From NCBI GenBank assembly GCA_016508695.1, contig VNKQ01000021.1, positions 108,501-172,500 on the forward strand: a DNA stretch of 64,000 nt, in the 5' to 3' direction. The number at the start of each line of letters is the position of its first letter. Positions within the stretch are counted from its first letter, which is position 1. The notes under the pieces are model-generated. The model was given only the letters and a program-made list of their open reading frames with translations, had not been told where the DNA came from and made no database searches. Origin of the DNA: Hyphodiscus hymeniophilus (lineage: Eukaryota > Ascomycota > Leotiomycetes > Helotiales > Hyphodiscaceae). Position numbers and translations under genes: made by a program. Of this stretch, positions 34,221 through 46,687 are shown in pieces.

Positions 34221-34300
34221 TTAACCCTGGTTAACCCTAGCTAACCCTGGCTAACCTTGGTTAACCCTGGTTAACCCTAGTTAACTCTAGTTAACTCTAG
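34221..34300. repeat. Tandem array, eight 10-bp units (TTAACCCTGG type)
   Basis: Eight consecutive 10-bp units, all variants of TTAACCCTGG or TTAACCCTAG, some with C-to-T changes. Related inverted sequence lies in the left arm of the surrounding element near 33660-33725. Confidence 0.9.
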
Positions 34301-34414
34301 TTTAATCTAAAAATAGTTTCAAGTTTAATTATAAGTAAAGTAAGTTAGCCCTGGTCAAACACATATACTAGTGCCCCTATAGTACTTAAAAGAAAAAGGC
34401 TACTAATATAATAA

Positions 34415-34717
34415 GGGTTAAGCTATTTTAATTTTACTCCTAGTTATTTTAACTCTTAAAGAGTATACTACTTAGAAATATATATATTTAGAAATACTTT
34501 CTTTATTAAAACATAATGGGTTAAAGTAAGTAATTAGGGTTAATTCTAAGGGGTTAAGGGGTAATAAGAACCCCCTATATAAGGATATCTTCTATATATT
34601 ATTATTTGTAATTATATTTAGTTATATTTTAAAAAGAATATTAAAGATAATTATAATTAATTAATAAGGATTAGTAAAGTTAAAACAGCCGGGAGTAAAA
34701 TTAAAATAATTTAACCC
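34415..34717. mobile_element. MITE of the GGCTATTTCAACTC family, copy 2
   Basis: Left end GGGTTAAGCTATTTTAATTT and right end with ATTTAACCC are inverted repeats, each holding the doubled motif. Internally it aligns with the copy at 44869-45212 (shared GGGGTTA, GGGTAATAAGA and CCCCC blocks). Flanking target duplications are not clear. Confidence 0.65.
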
Positions 34718-34786
34718 TTTTTCTTAGTCTCTCTTAAAGACTAAAAAAGGAACTATATTAATCTTATTAATCTTATAATATTATAA

Positions 34787-34935
34787 GGGTTAAGCTATTT
34801 CAATTCTACTTCCGGCTATTTTAACTCTATTAGTCTTTATTAGTAATTTACACCTAGGTAATTATATAAATCCGGTAATTATATAAGAACATAAAAATTA
34901 CTTACTTTAATATAACTCTTTTTCTACCTTAGAGT
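34787..34935. mobile_element. MITE of the GGCTATTTCAACTC family, copy 3, truncated
   Basis: It starts GGGTTAAGCTATTTCAATTC and matches, in inverted orientation, the right half of the copy at 44869-45212 (CTCTATTAGTCTTTATTAGT, then TATATAAGAACAT). Similarity ends near 34930; the other end is missing. Confidence 0.55.
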
Positions 34936-35099
34936 CTACTTCCTTTTCAATCTTGTCCCGCAAGATTAAAATTGCCTTATATTGCAAGAATACCCACTTT
35001 ATTTCATTAGTATACCTTATACCTTAATATATATTTAAAAACGCATATTTCGTAAAATATTAATATATTAAATACATAAAAAAGCGCAAATTAATATTA

Positions 35100-35783
35100 G
35101 AGACGAGCTATTTTAACTCTAATGCCGGCTATTTCAACTCTACTAGTCCCAGATCGTTTTTACACTTGCGTATATCTAGTAAGCTCTACCTACTATATAA
35201 ATTTATATACGCGCAAGAGTATATAATATATATTATTATACTAACTCATTAAAATTATAATCTAGATCTAACTTATACTTACTATCTTATATATAACCCT
35301 TAAAAGGTTTTATTACTATAACTTTAACCTCTTATACTACCTTTCTTTATAGTATATCTCTTATAACGACTACTATATCTTTAAGGCAATCGTCTTTATA
35401 TATAAAAGAAATCCCCCCTATATAATCCCTTTCCCTTCTTATACTTAGCTTTAACTATAGCTTACTAAATCAATCGTAAGTATATATAATTTGCTTTAGT
35501 TTAATATCGCGTTTAAAGAGGGCATACCCATTAGCTTTAGTATATTATTTGATAGTAATAACTATAGTAGAAAGATTAGTATAAACTACTATAGAGGGAG
35601 AGGGCCTATAAGTCTTAGATACGTTTATTGCGAAGGTTATAAGTTAATAAGAATATATTAATTTTGACAAGTAATATAAATTATACTTACCCTTACATAC
35701 AAAATAGTATAGGGAAGCGAGCTTACTAGGTATACCCCCGAAGAGTTGAAATAGCCGGCATTAGAGTTGAAATAGCTCGTCCC
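35100..35783. mobile_element. MITE / short DNA element of the same TIR family, 684 bp, 8-bp target duplication
   Basis: Ends start GRGACGAGCTATTTYAACTC, with the doubled motif around a GCCGGC-containing spacer. The insertion is flanked by the 8-bp repeat TAATATTA (35092-35099 and 35784-35791). The interior is AT-rich, about 600 bp, without readable protein. An 8-bp duplication suggests hAT-type mobilisation. Confidence 0.75.
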
Positions 35784-36317
35784 TAATATTAATATATTAA
35801 TGCGTATAAATTGTCATTTAAATTACTTATTTTTATTAGCTCTTCTTTACCTTATATTATATTATTTAAATTAATATAAGAAAGAGAAAGAGAAAGACAA
35901 AGTTATAAGAAATTATATAAAAAGAGATTATTATTATTAATATTATTTTATTATTATAAACCTTATAACCTCCCTTTAATCCGACCTTTAAGTACCCCTT
36001 ATTATCGATATTAGTTTCCATTATTAATTTAATTATTATTAAGCCTCTAAGTTAATTTGCTTTAATTATAATATTAATTTTACCTTTAATTAAAAATATA
36101 GCGGTTTTAATAGTCTTTATGGATCCCCCCCATTATTAATAACCCTATTTACCCCTGCTTAACTTAAGAATAATAAGAGGTTAAACTAAATTAAAGAAAT
36201 AAAAAGAACTTTATTTTATAATTTATTTAATTAATATTAAGACGGCTAATAAGCCGATTTAGAGTAAAAAATAAGGCGTAGGAAATAGTCCTTTTATTAA
36301 TATAAGTAATAATACCT

Positions 36318-36583
36318 TGTCACAAAATTGAGGCTTAATTAATCTTATAGTTATAGAATATCTAATTATACTTATTAAATATTTAGTTACATCTTATAAT
36401 TACTTAAGCTCTATCTAAGCACTTATTTCGCTAAGCTTTATAAGAGTAATTTAATACTTAAGAGAAGACTTACTTCTTTTTCTTTTTTCTTTAAACTAGA
36501 TAATACTTAATATACGCTTACTCGAGTAGTCTTTTTTTATAACCCTTTCTCTCTTAAAGAGTAAACTAATTATTTACGCGATA
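36318..36583 (+). repeat. Left LTR of copia copy 1
   Basis: It is 266 bp, starts TGTCACAAAATTGAGGC and ends ACGCGATA. The equivalent right LTR has the same length and differs mainly by transitions. Confidence 0.9.
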
Positions 36584-38149
36584 ATTATAAGCCCGGATTA
36601 TATAATACTTAGGGATTATTTATTTTGAGAAGTATATTATAATATACTATTATACGAGTAAATTTAAGTATACGGCTTTGCCTACTAAAATAAACGAGCT
36701 AACTCTTACTAACTCTTTAAGAAGAATAACCCTTATATTAAGGTTTTCTCCGATTAGAATAATAGCTAATTATTTAATTTATTTTATATACGATTACTTA
36801 AAAGCCTTTAAGCAAAGTATTAACTATTTATAGTATATTTACCTTATATAATATAGTAATTCTAGTCGATATCTAATTAAAGACCCGATTAGAGTAGCTA
36901 GAATAATACTTTTCTTTTTATTATAACGCAAGATTACTTAGTATTTTAGAATATATAAATCTAATAGTTTTAAGTACTTTAGTATACTTTGTGCTCCCTC
37001 TATAGGCGATAAGATTAAAGTAAATAATCAAGGAGCTAAATATAGTCTATTAGCTTAAGCAAATTAAGTTTAATCTTACAAAGGAAGTAAAAGTAAAATA
37101 AGATTATATTAAAAACGTAAATTAAACGCGTAATAAGACTCTAGTAACCTCTTAAGGAACGCTCTTTACTCTAGAAGAAGTAAATCTTAGACTAGAACTA
37201 GTTATTCCTTCTAAACTAACTATTATTACTATAATATATAATAATATTCGGGGTTAATACTAAGCTTACTCTAAGTTAGTTATATAAGAGTATAAGAAAT
37301 AAGAGAAATAATTACGGGATCTTTTAGTAATCTTTAATTAAGTGAATTTATTTGTTAATAAGGAAATATTACGAGTAATTAAGACTAGATTAATACTTAA
37401 TAATAATATAAGCTTATAATTACTTTTAATCGAACTTAAGAATTATATAGTTCTAATAAAAGGAACTTCTATAGTTATAGCTTAATAAACCTACTAAGAA
37501 GTCTTAAAAAAAGGTTAGAAAAGCTTAACTAATCGCCTTAAGTAGTTTTTAAAGTAAGAGAATATATTAATTATTACTTGAGTATATAAACTTCTAGATA
37601 TTAAGCCTAGTTACCTCTTAATTACTAATTTCTTAAAAGTAATTAAGGGAATACTTTTAGAGTTTACTTGCGATTAAATAAGTAAAGTAATTATAACTTA
37701 AGAAATAAGAGAGGAAATTATTAATATTAATATCTTAGGACAACTCTTTCTAGTTTACTTATATAAGTAATTATTAAATATAAAATTAGTAAAATCTCGT
37801 TTAATAATAATTACTCTTAAAAGTTCCTTAAAACAAGATTAATCGCTAAGTCTATTTAGATATAATTATTTATATCTCTCGAGAGATAAAAAGTATACTT
37901 AGAAACTAGAGTTTTATAAACGCTTAAAAGTAATAATTACTAGGATAAAGGATTATAAGTTTAAAACTAAGCTTAGTAATTCTAAAAAGAATAAAATTAA
38001 AGATTAAGTAAGAATCGGCTATTAGAAATAACTAATCGAAAAGAAAAAGTAAAAGCAATACCTCGATAAGATACTAAACTTAAAGAAATAATAGAGTAAG
38101 TACCTAAATAGAGTTAATTATACAATTATTAATTTAGACTTACTTAAAA

Positions 38150-41100
38150 GAGCGGGTTATAAGATTTATTCGACCTTTAATTCTCTAAAAAAACACTTAT
38201 TTTCTAATAGTATACTCTTTAATAATTGCGGATTAATATACTTAGTTAATATAAAGGACTTATTTAAACTTAATTCCTTCGTTCCTTTAATTAGTAGCAA
38301 TATAGTCGAAGTTAATTTGGGTACTTTACTAATTATTAGAAAAGGTACTCGAGTAATTAAAAATCTCTTTAATAAGCTAAAAGAACTTTATATATCTAAT
38401 TTTACTCTTTCGGATATAATTATAATTAATAGTTTTTACGTAAATATTATTTTAAAAGCTTAGATACTTAAGGTAAGGGTTTAATTCTATAGACTTAATT
38501 ATTTATTAAGATATAAGAGTATTAATTTTAACGTTATTATACTTAGTATAAAATATAAATTTAACTTAGTTTTCCTTAAATATAAGTTACTTACCTTTTG
38601 CCTAGGTTTTCTCTCTATAATTTTAATATATATAAGACTAGTAATAATATACTTAATAATTAAACGATAACTAAAGAAGTCGTTTAAACGATTAAGAGAT
38701 TACTTAAAACCCTAGAGCGATTTAACTAAGCTTTAGTATTAACGAGTAAAATACCCTAGATTAAAGGTCCTCAAGTTACTTGTAAAAGTAGCTAAGAATA
38801 TAATTATTAAGGGAATACTAATCGCATATTGTAAAGCTTACGCTCTTATATTAGTCAAGAAGTAAATCTCCCGCTAAGTATTATACTTTAAATTACTAAG
38901 ACCGTTTTAGAGAATTATTTAGGATTTCTTTAATTTCCCTAGAGTATATAATAGTAATAATTAGATTCTATTAATTAAGGACGAGTTTAGTAAAAAGTAC
39001 TAGGGATTTATACTTATAAAGAAACGCGGGATTATAATTATAGACTCGATCTCTTATTTTAAAATATAGGTGAAATACTAATTTAGACTATCGATTTATA
39101 AGATTAAGAGTAATTAAGACACTTTAGTAATCTCTTCTTTTAGTATAATAGATTTTGAGTAATAGGCCGATATAAAAGGAATCGATATAAAATTAGCACT
39201 AGCTTATACTTATAAGCCTATTAGTATAATCGAGAAAGTTAAGAGAGATATAATCGAGAAATCGATTAGAATAAGACTTATTACTAATCTCCCGGAAAAC
39301 CTTTAGCTAGAGATATATAAAGTAGTAATTTACTTATATACTATTTTTCCCTCTAAAGCTTATAAGTAACGCTTACTAAACGAAGTCTTATACTTATAGT
39401 TTCGGAACTACTTTAAGTAATATAATTAAACACTTATATAATAAGTAATAACTAATCTTAGACTTAACTAGAATAAGATTTATACTTATAGCGCTCGAGT
39501 ATATACTCTAAAGAAAGAATAATAAGAAGGCGAAAACAAAGGAGTATTTAAAGTATTTCCCTAAGCGTATATTAAATACTTAATTAAATATATCGCGTCT
39601 AATATATATAGGATTTGGGTGCCTTAACTTAGAAAAGTAATCGTTATAAGGGATATAACTTTCGATAAAACCAAATTTTATATTCCTAATTAAGAGACAC
39701 AAGAGTAATAGCCCTTAATAAGCGCCAAAGCTATTATTTCTTTAATTAAAGAATATAAAATTTAAGACACTATTAGTAGAATTATTAAATATTTTCTTAT
39801 AGACGAGATACTCTCTTTTAAAAGAGAAGTTATAATTATACTAGATAATCTTATACGCGAGATTCTAGGGGGTAAGCTTTTAAGTAAAGATAATAAGAGT
39901 TAAAACTCGGGGGTAAGTAAAGAAATTAGACTTTTGACTTCTAAACAAATACTTAAGCTAGTAAACTTATAAATAAGAATTAAGAGAAGTAATAATAATT
40001 ATTTATTTAAAAAAATACTTATAATTAGTAATTATATTAATAGTAAGTTAAATAAAAACGTAGTTACTCGAGAATTAGCTTAGTTATCAAACGAGTACCC
40101 GAGTATAAGTAAACAATTAATCCCTTAAGTAGTTATATACTAATCTAGGGAACTACTTAGCCTAGTATAAGGCGAATTTAACTTTAATAATCGTAAAATA
40201 ATTATAAGTAATAGTCTCTTAGTAATAAAAAGTAGCCTTTTAAGTAATACTCTAATAATAAGAGTCTTAAATTATAAGATATACTAATTGGGTAAATTAA
40301 AACGATAAGTATAAAAAAATTAATAGCTTAAGTTGCGAATCGTCTCTAAAAAAGATTTAGACAAAAACGAACTAAGTATATTATATATTACTTCGATATA
40401 TACCTTAATCTTAAGATTAAGCCAAGAATAATATAATAAGTTCTTATTAATGTTTTAAATAGACTTAAGTTATAAAGAATAAGTCTAGATAATATATATA
40501 ATAATTTCTACTTTTGTTTTAGTAAATAATACTTTAAGAGAAAAAACACTTTTAACTTTAGGAAAAGTCTACTAAAAAGATTTTTTAAAGGTATTAAAGT
40601 TATAAAGTAATCTCGAGATATACAAATATAATAATTACTTTATTTAAGATATAAGGTTAGAAATTAAGAATCTAGAGTTAAGAAACTACTAAAGACAAAT
40701 CAAGGCAAGCTTAGTTAATTTAAAAGCTATTCCTTTAAAATAGGTCTTTACTTATAAGATAAACTTAAACGGTTTTGTAATTCGCTATAAGTCTCGGATT
40801 ATTATCTATAGTAATCTCTAAGAAGAAGATTTAATTATTTTTATATATATTACTATACTCACTACTTATTCGTTTCGAGTAATTATAATTATTATAGCTT
40901 ACTTCGATCTTAAAATTAAGTAATATAATATTATTAATACTTTTATTAATACTTTATAAAACAATAAAGAAGTACGGGTAATATATTAACTCTCTCTAAG
41001 CTTTAAGAAAGTAGGGTTTTATATAGAGATTAACCGAGCTTTATATAACTTATAAGACTCCCTAGCTTTTTAGTATTAAGACTTCTCCTCGATAATTAAG

Positions 41101-42000
41101 TCTCTTAGGTCAATCTAAAGCAAGAAAGAGCCGTGCCTCTTTTATAACCCTACTCGATAGATCTTTATAGTCTTTTATATAAATAATATACTAATCTTAT
41201 ATTATAAAAGAAATAAGTAAAAAGTATATAAGTTTACTAAAAAGCTAAAGAAGTCGTATAAGCTTCGGGACTTAAGAGATATTTAATAGTTCTTAGGTAT
41301 TCGTATAGTTAAAGATTAGAATAATAAGACAATCTCCTTACTTTATAATACCTATATTAAAAAGATCGCTTAAAAGTTTAATCTAACTAAATAAAAATAT
41401 TTATTTATATTACTCTTAAGAACTAAGCTTATTAAGAACCTAGAGATAGTAATACTAAGCTTTATTAAGGCATATTAAGAAAGAATAGGATTAGTTCTTT
41501 ATATTACGATTATAATTAGAATAGATATTACTTTCGCGCCCTCTTAGCTCTTTTAATTCTTAATAAACCCTAGTATATAATATATAAAAGTAGTTAATTA
41601 AGTAATTAAATATCTTTAAGAAACTCGTTATCTTATTATTTAATATAGAGAAAGCTTAGAAAGCTAATTACTAATTGCATTAGATATATTATTTATAAAT
41701 AATATTAAAACTTAGTAATTATCTTATGGGTATATAATATTCTTATTTAAAGGACTTATTACTTAGAAAGTAACTCGATAGTCGATAGTATTAACGTTTA
41801 CTACTTAAGTAAAGCTCTTAGGAGTAGAGTATATAACTAAGGAAATAATAATAATATAACGATTTTTTAAAGAGATTAAACTCTCGCTTAAAGACTCTTA
41901 GACAATCTTTTATAATAATTAATAAACAATTAGACTAATTATAAGAGAGAATAAGAGAATTATAACTAAGTTACGGCATATAAACATTCAAAATATATAG
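38150..42000 (+). pseudogene. Degenerate copia pol (protease, integrase, reverse transcriptase, RNase H), copy 1
   Basis: Protease-like stretch at about 38170-38460 with an LFNNC...LVN...DLL pattern. Integrase core at about 38730-39430, readable as KDEFSKKY, LALAYTYKPI, RLITNLPENL and RNYFK between stops. Reverse transcriptase at about 40740-41330; its YxDD box reads YINN at 41176-41187, as expected if both Asp codons suffered G-to-A changes. RNase H at about 41650-41830 with SYGYIIFLFKGLITWK and GVEYITKE. The gene is dead. The same region in copy 2 (offset 14513) is identical over most of its length. Confidence 0.85.
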
Positions 42001-42231
42001 CTTCGCTAAAAGTATAAATTTGGAACGTTTAAAGTAATATACTTACTAACTAGTAAAATACTAGTAGATAGGCTTATTAAGAATCTCCCTAAGTATAAGT
42101 TTAAGTATTTCTAAGCTTTATTAAATCTATAGGATATATATAAAAAGATTAAAGATCTTAAGAAAGTATAGGATTTAGAGTATTAATTATACGGAAGTAT
42201 TAATTAATTAGCGTCTAGTAGGTAAATATTA

Positions 42232-44404
42232 GACGGATTTCTAAGGATTAGACTAGGCATTTAATTAATATAATTAAGGATTAGAGATTAGTAATTAGAT
42301 ATTTTCTAGATATTAATAAAATCTATTAAGGTTCTAGCTAAATATTGCTAGGATTAGATAAATTAATAGAATATTTAATAAGATACTAGTAGGACTATTA
42401 TAGAATTCTATATAAATACTAGTAAGATTAACTAAAGGAATTAAGTAGAGTTTTCTATACTTTAAAGTTATAATATAACAAGATAATATAATTAATAATT
42501 ATATATTTTATTTCACAAGTTATTTATTTTATAGTTAAGGGAATTTAGTAGATTAATACTTATTCGAGTATTATTACTAAATTACTCTAACACAAAAAAA
42601 AAAGAATAAAAACACATTATAAAAGATTACCTAGTATTTCCTTAGATTATTAGTAGATTATTCGTTACCTTAACTACTTAGACTACGCATAGTATTTATA
42701 TAAGTAATAAAGGTATAAGTAAGTATTTCTTACTTACTAGTCTTTAAACTAGTAAGACTAAAAGGAAGAGAACTAATGCGTTAAGAAGTAAGACCCTAGT
42801 CGTTATTATTATCCCTACGTCGATAAGTATTAATTCTTAGAGCGCGATTAGTAAGATTAATAAAATTACTAATCTTTAGTATAGTTTAAATAGTAATCTT
42901 TAATTGCTTTATTTTTTACGTAAGGATTAATATTAATTAAACAAAAACTCTATATTTAATATACCTTTCGATTAAAACTCTAGCTAGTTTTCTAACGAGA
43001 ATACTTATTATAAAATAACTAAGTATATAAAAGAATACTAATAGGGATTAGAACGCAAGAGTATATTTAGTATTAGTAATACTAATTACTATATAATATA
43101 ACGGAATTCTTAAAGTAACGATTATTAGATTTTCTAGTTATTAAAGAAGACAAATAACTAAGGTAAGGCTAATCTCGCTAAGTACTAAGACTACGAGTAA
43201 GACTATAAGAATAATAAGAAGGAGTATCTAGAATATAATCGTTTAGAATATCCAGAATATAATTATCTAAAATAAAAAAATAAAGATTAAGGCAAGTAGT
43301 CTAATTATATAAGTAGCGAGTAAGACTACTATCCGGACGAGTAGTAGGAATAAGAGTTAGTATAAGTAGTAAGCGCAAAAGCTAGTAATAGTAATTATAT
43401 AACTTAGTAAGAGATAAGATTAGATTATTTTTATCTTTTTCCTCTTTATCTTCTTTTACTTAGTTTTTCTTATCTTCTTTTTTTCTATTATTATTATTAT
43501 TATTATTATTGTTTTCCTTATCTTCTTTTTCTTTATTATTATTATTATTATTATTATTATAATTATTAATAAGAGGAGAAGAAGATTAGAAGAGATTATT
43601 AGATTTAGTAGTAAAAGGATTAATAAGTGTCTTTACTTAAAGCTTTTTATTAAAGCCCTATATATTAAAAAGGTTAGCTATACTAATTATCGAATATAAA
43701 GTAATAATTAAATAAAGCTTGGGAATTAAACCTGGAATTCGGACGAAAGTAATCGATTACTCTAGTTATCGCTTATATTATTACTTATATTGATAATTGA
43801 CAAGAAGATAGAAGAACTATTAATAGAATAGTAATAGTATATTATTATAGTAGTAGTAAAAGTTAACGTTATTATTTATAGTTGTTATTAGAGGTTAAAA
43901 GGTCGCGAGATCGCGATTTTATACTTATAGCCTAATTAGCTACGCGCTTACTAGTGTAGTTAGAAGCGTGTTAAGTCACTAGATTAATTAAGGTAGCTAT
44001 AGAGATTAGACGACGTGTAAAGTTTATATTATTTGTATTATTTACGTTATTTGTACTATTTATAAGGCTAGGAGATAAAAGAGATATTAGTTAGAGCTAA
44101 TTATAATACTAATTACTACTAAGTATAAAATCTCTAATTAGATTAATTACTACTTTAAGTAATCAAATAAAACAAACGCTAATATTTATAAATCGAAATT
44201 TATATATATATAAAGTATAGGGAACTTACTTGCAAGCTATATAAGCAAATATACGCTATATCCTATAATTGACTTCGAATACGAGTATATATTCTAATAT
44301 ATCGAATTGTAGTTATTCGAGGAATATAAGGGATTAGGGATTACAAAATAATAGTTATTATAAAATAGAAGATCTCTAGACTTCTCTATAACAATTAGGG
44401 AGTA
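42232..44404 (+). other. Extra 3' region of copia copy 1
   Basis: About 2.2 kb between RNase H and the right LTR. It contains a Tyr/Glu-rich stretch (LEYNRLEYPEYN near 43231-43266), an acidic-looking part, and (ATT)n microsatellites with pyrimidine tracts at 43480-43560. No retroelement domain is recognisable. The corresponding part of copy 2 lacks some of the short repeat units. Confidence 0.55.
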
Positions 44405-44670
44405 TATTATAAAATTGAGGCTTAACTAATCTTATAGTTATAGAATATCTAATTATACTCGTTAAATATTTAGTTATATCTTGTGATTACTTAAGCTCTA
44501 TTTAAGTACTTATTTCGCTAAGCTCTACGAGAGTAATTTAATACTTAGGAGAAGACTTACTTCTTTTTCTTCTTTTTTTAGACTAGATAATACTTAATAT
44601 ACGCTTAATCGAGTAGTCTTTTCTTATAACCCTTTCTCCCTTAAAGAGTAGACCGATTATCTACGCGATA
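44405..44670 (+). repeat. Right LTR of copia copy 1
   Basis: It is 266 bp and begins TATTATAAAATTGAGGC, the mutated form of TGTCACAAAATTGAGGC, and ends ACGCGATA directly before the TACCT duplication. Confidence 0.9.
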
Positions 44671-44868
44671 TACCTTCTTTATAATAATATAACCTTATAA
44701 TTATAAAGCTAAAGACTAAGAAATAATACTTTAAGGGTTTATATAGAGATTAAAAATAACTTATAAACTAATTTAGTTTTAATATTAATCTTAATATTAA
44801 TTGCGTAAGTATATTAGATAAAGCCTAGATTTAATTTATTCTAATTAGTGTTTTACTTCTTTATTCTT

Positions 44869-45212
44869 AGGTTAAGCTATTTTAATTCTACTCCCGGCTA
44901 TTTTAACTCTATTAAGTATACTTATAAATATACGTGCCTAGAGATACTTTCTTTACTAAATATAATAAGTTAGAGTTAATACTAGTTAGAGTTAATAGTT
45001 AGAGCTAATTCTAAGGGGTTAGAGGGTAATAAGAGCCCCCGCATAGAGATATCTTATATATCTTAATCTTCAAGGTAAAAAGAGTATATTAAAATAAGTA
45101 GTTTTAATGTTCTTATATAATTACTAGATTTATATAAACACCTAGGGGTAAGTTACTAATAAAGACTAGTAGGGTTAAAATAGCCGGGAGTAAAGTTAAA
45201 ATAGCTTAACCC
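44869..45212. mobile_element. MITE of the GGCTATTTCAACTC family, copy 5 (344 bp, 8-bp target duplication)
   Basis: Ends are RGGTTAAGCTATTTTAA and its inverse TTAAAATAGCTTAACCC, each with the second motif repeat after a CTCCCGG spacer. It is flanked by the perfect 8-bp repeat TTATTCTT (44861-44868 and 45213-45220). No coding content. Confidence 0.82.
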
Positions 45213-45493
45213 TTATTCTTTAGTGTGTTTTATTAATAAATTAGGAGAAAAAGTCATTTGAATAATATCGAATATATCTCTTATTATACTCTAATATACT
45301 TAATGAAATGTGTTATAATAATATAGTAAATAGGAGTATTATTACTATTATATAGGTACCCCTTATTATTAATCTTATAATTATATTATTATTATTATTA
45401 TTTGTTTTTTAGCTTATAATACCTTATAGCTACAAGTAAATATAATTAACCTAGCTAGAGTAAGGTAATTACATAATTAATTAGGAGTAAATC

Positions 45494-45537
45494 AGGGGTT
45501 AATTAGGGGTTAATTAGGAGTTAATTAGGGGTTAAGT
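45494..45537. repeat. Tandem array, four 11-bp units (AGGGGTTAATT)
   Basis: Four adjoining units AGGGGTTAATT with single G/A changes, preceded by a degraded unit. Confidence 0.8.
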
Positions 45538-46591
45538 TAAATTAAGCGAAACTTGAGTTTTAATTTATTCTTAGTTAATACAAGTGTGGGTTATTAATTA
45601 CTTATTCCTCTTAACTGAGATTAGGGCTTAACCCCGGTTCTAACTGGCTATAGCTAACTATAACTAATTATAGCCAAGTATTATATAATGCTAATACTTG
45701 TCCTATTATAAATTATAAATAATATTAAGGTTATTTTATAGTTCTATAGTTTTATATAAAATCTATATCCTAATTATACTTTATAAAGAAGGCTTTCCTA
45801 AACCGCTATTACACCTTTACTTTTAAGTCCTCCTTATTATTATTAATATTATTATTATTGTCTACCCAAGGCCTATTAACTAGCGCATTGATTATATAAT
45901 CCTTCTTAACTAATAAGGCAAGAAAACCAAATAATACTATATTATCTACTCGGTATATATCCATCTTGAGAATAGGGTCTTATATATTATTAATTGGTAT
46001 AATAAATTAATTTAAAATAAAGACATATTACTTGCTTTAGAATCGGATAACCGCAAATTACTAGATTCGATATATATAGTATACGTATTATAATACTTAA
46101 TTAAGGAATATTTATATATAATAAAAATCGCTTAACTTAAATATAAACCTCTTTATTAATTATTATAAGTCTAGTATAAATAAAAGGTATTAATACTAAT
46201 TAATTCGATTATAATAACCGAATTCTATAATATTTATTATATTATAATTATATGCGAAAGTAAAGCAAAGTATTTTACTAAATATAGACTTGTATAAGAG
46301 TAACGAGAAGATAATACCTTTGCAAACTTTAAATTAATATATAATATATAGTAATAATTAAAAGCCCTTTATCTTTACTTATATTATAATATAATTAATA
46401 TCCTTTATATATAAGCAATTATCGTCCTTATTGCCTTTATTATTATTATTGTCTTATTATCGCTTAAAAGGAAGGATAAAGCTTTAAATAAAAAGTAAAT
46501 AATATTAAGTAATAATATCGAGCTTTTCAGACAAGTCTAGGTAAGCCTTCTTTTAACCTTTTGCAAATTTAAGTCGTAATAATTATATAAT

Positions 46592-46687
46592 ATTATCCTT
46601 TACAAAGAGGTATATTATAAGGTTTAATAATACTATAATATTATCCTTTACAAAGAAGTATATTATAAGGTTTAATAATACTATAAT
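46592..46687. repeat. Tandem duplication, 48-bp unit
   Basis: Two adjoining 48-bp units, starting ATTATCCTTTACAAAGA, that differ at a single G/A position in the readable comparison. Confidence 0.88.

Larger units (their letters stand above)
33051..34380. mobile_element. Fold-back / long-TIR DNA element, interrupted by a 441-bp MITE
   Basis: The block ATAGGGGCACTAGTATATG at 33124 returns inverted as CATATACTAGTGCCCCTAT ending at 34380, and the arms continue inward for well over 100 bp (AGATTAAACTAG on one side, CTAGTTTAATCT on the other). A second partial inverted copy (33051-33083) sits outside the left arm, so the end itself folds back. The left arm is interrupted by the MULE-like MITE at 33178-33618. 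A 10-bp tandem array is in the right arm. No coding region is visible. Confidence 0.65.
36318..44670 (+). mobile_element. Ty1/copia LTR retrotransposon, full length, RIP-degenerated (copy 1)
   Basis: The element is 8353 bp, bounded by 266-bp LTRs and flanked by the 5-bp duplication TACCT (36313-36317 and 44671-44675). LTRs begin TG (mutated to TA in the right one) and end CA (seen as TA). Internal order is gag-like region, protease, integrase, reverse transcriptase, RNase H, which is the copia order. Every domain is broken by many TAA/TAG codons at positions where Gln or Trp would stand. An extra region of about 2.2 kb without recognisable domain lies between RNase H and the right LTR, making the element longer than most copia elements. 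Confidence 0.9.

Noticed and set aside
34221..34300. Internal telomere repeat tract
   Set aside because: The period is exactly 10 bp and the array lies within inverted arms of a mobile element; it is not TTAGGG repeats.
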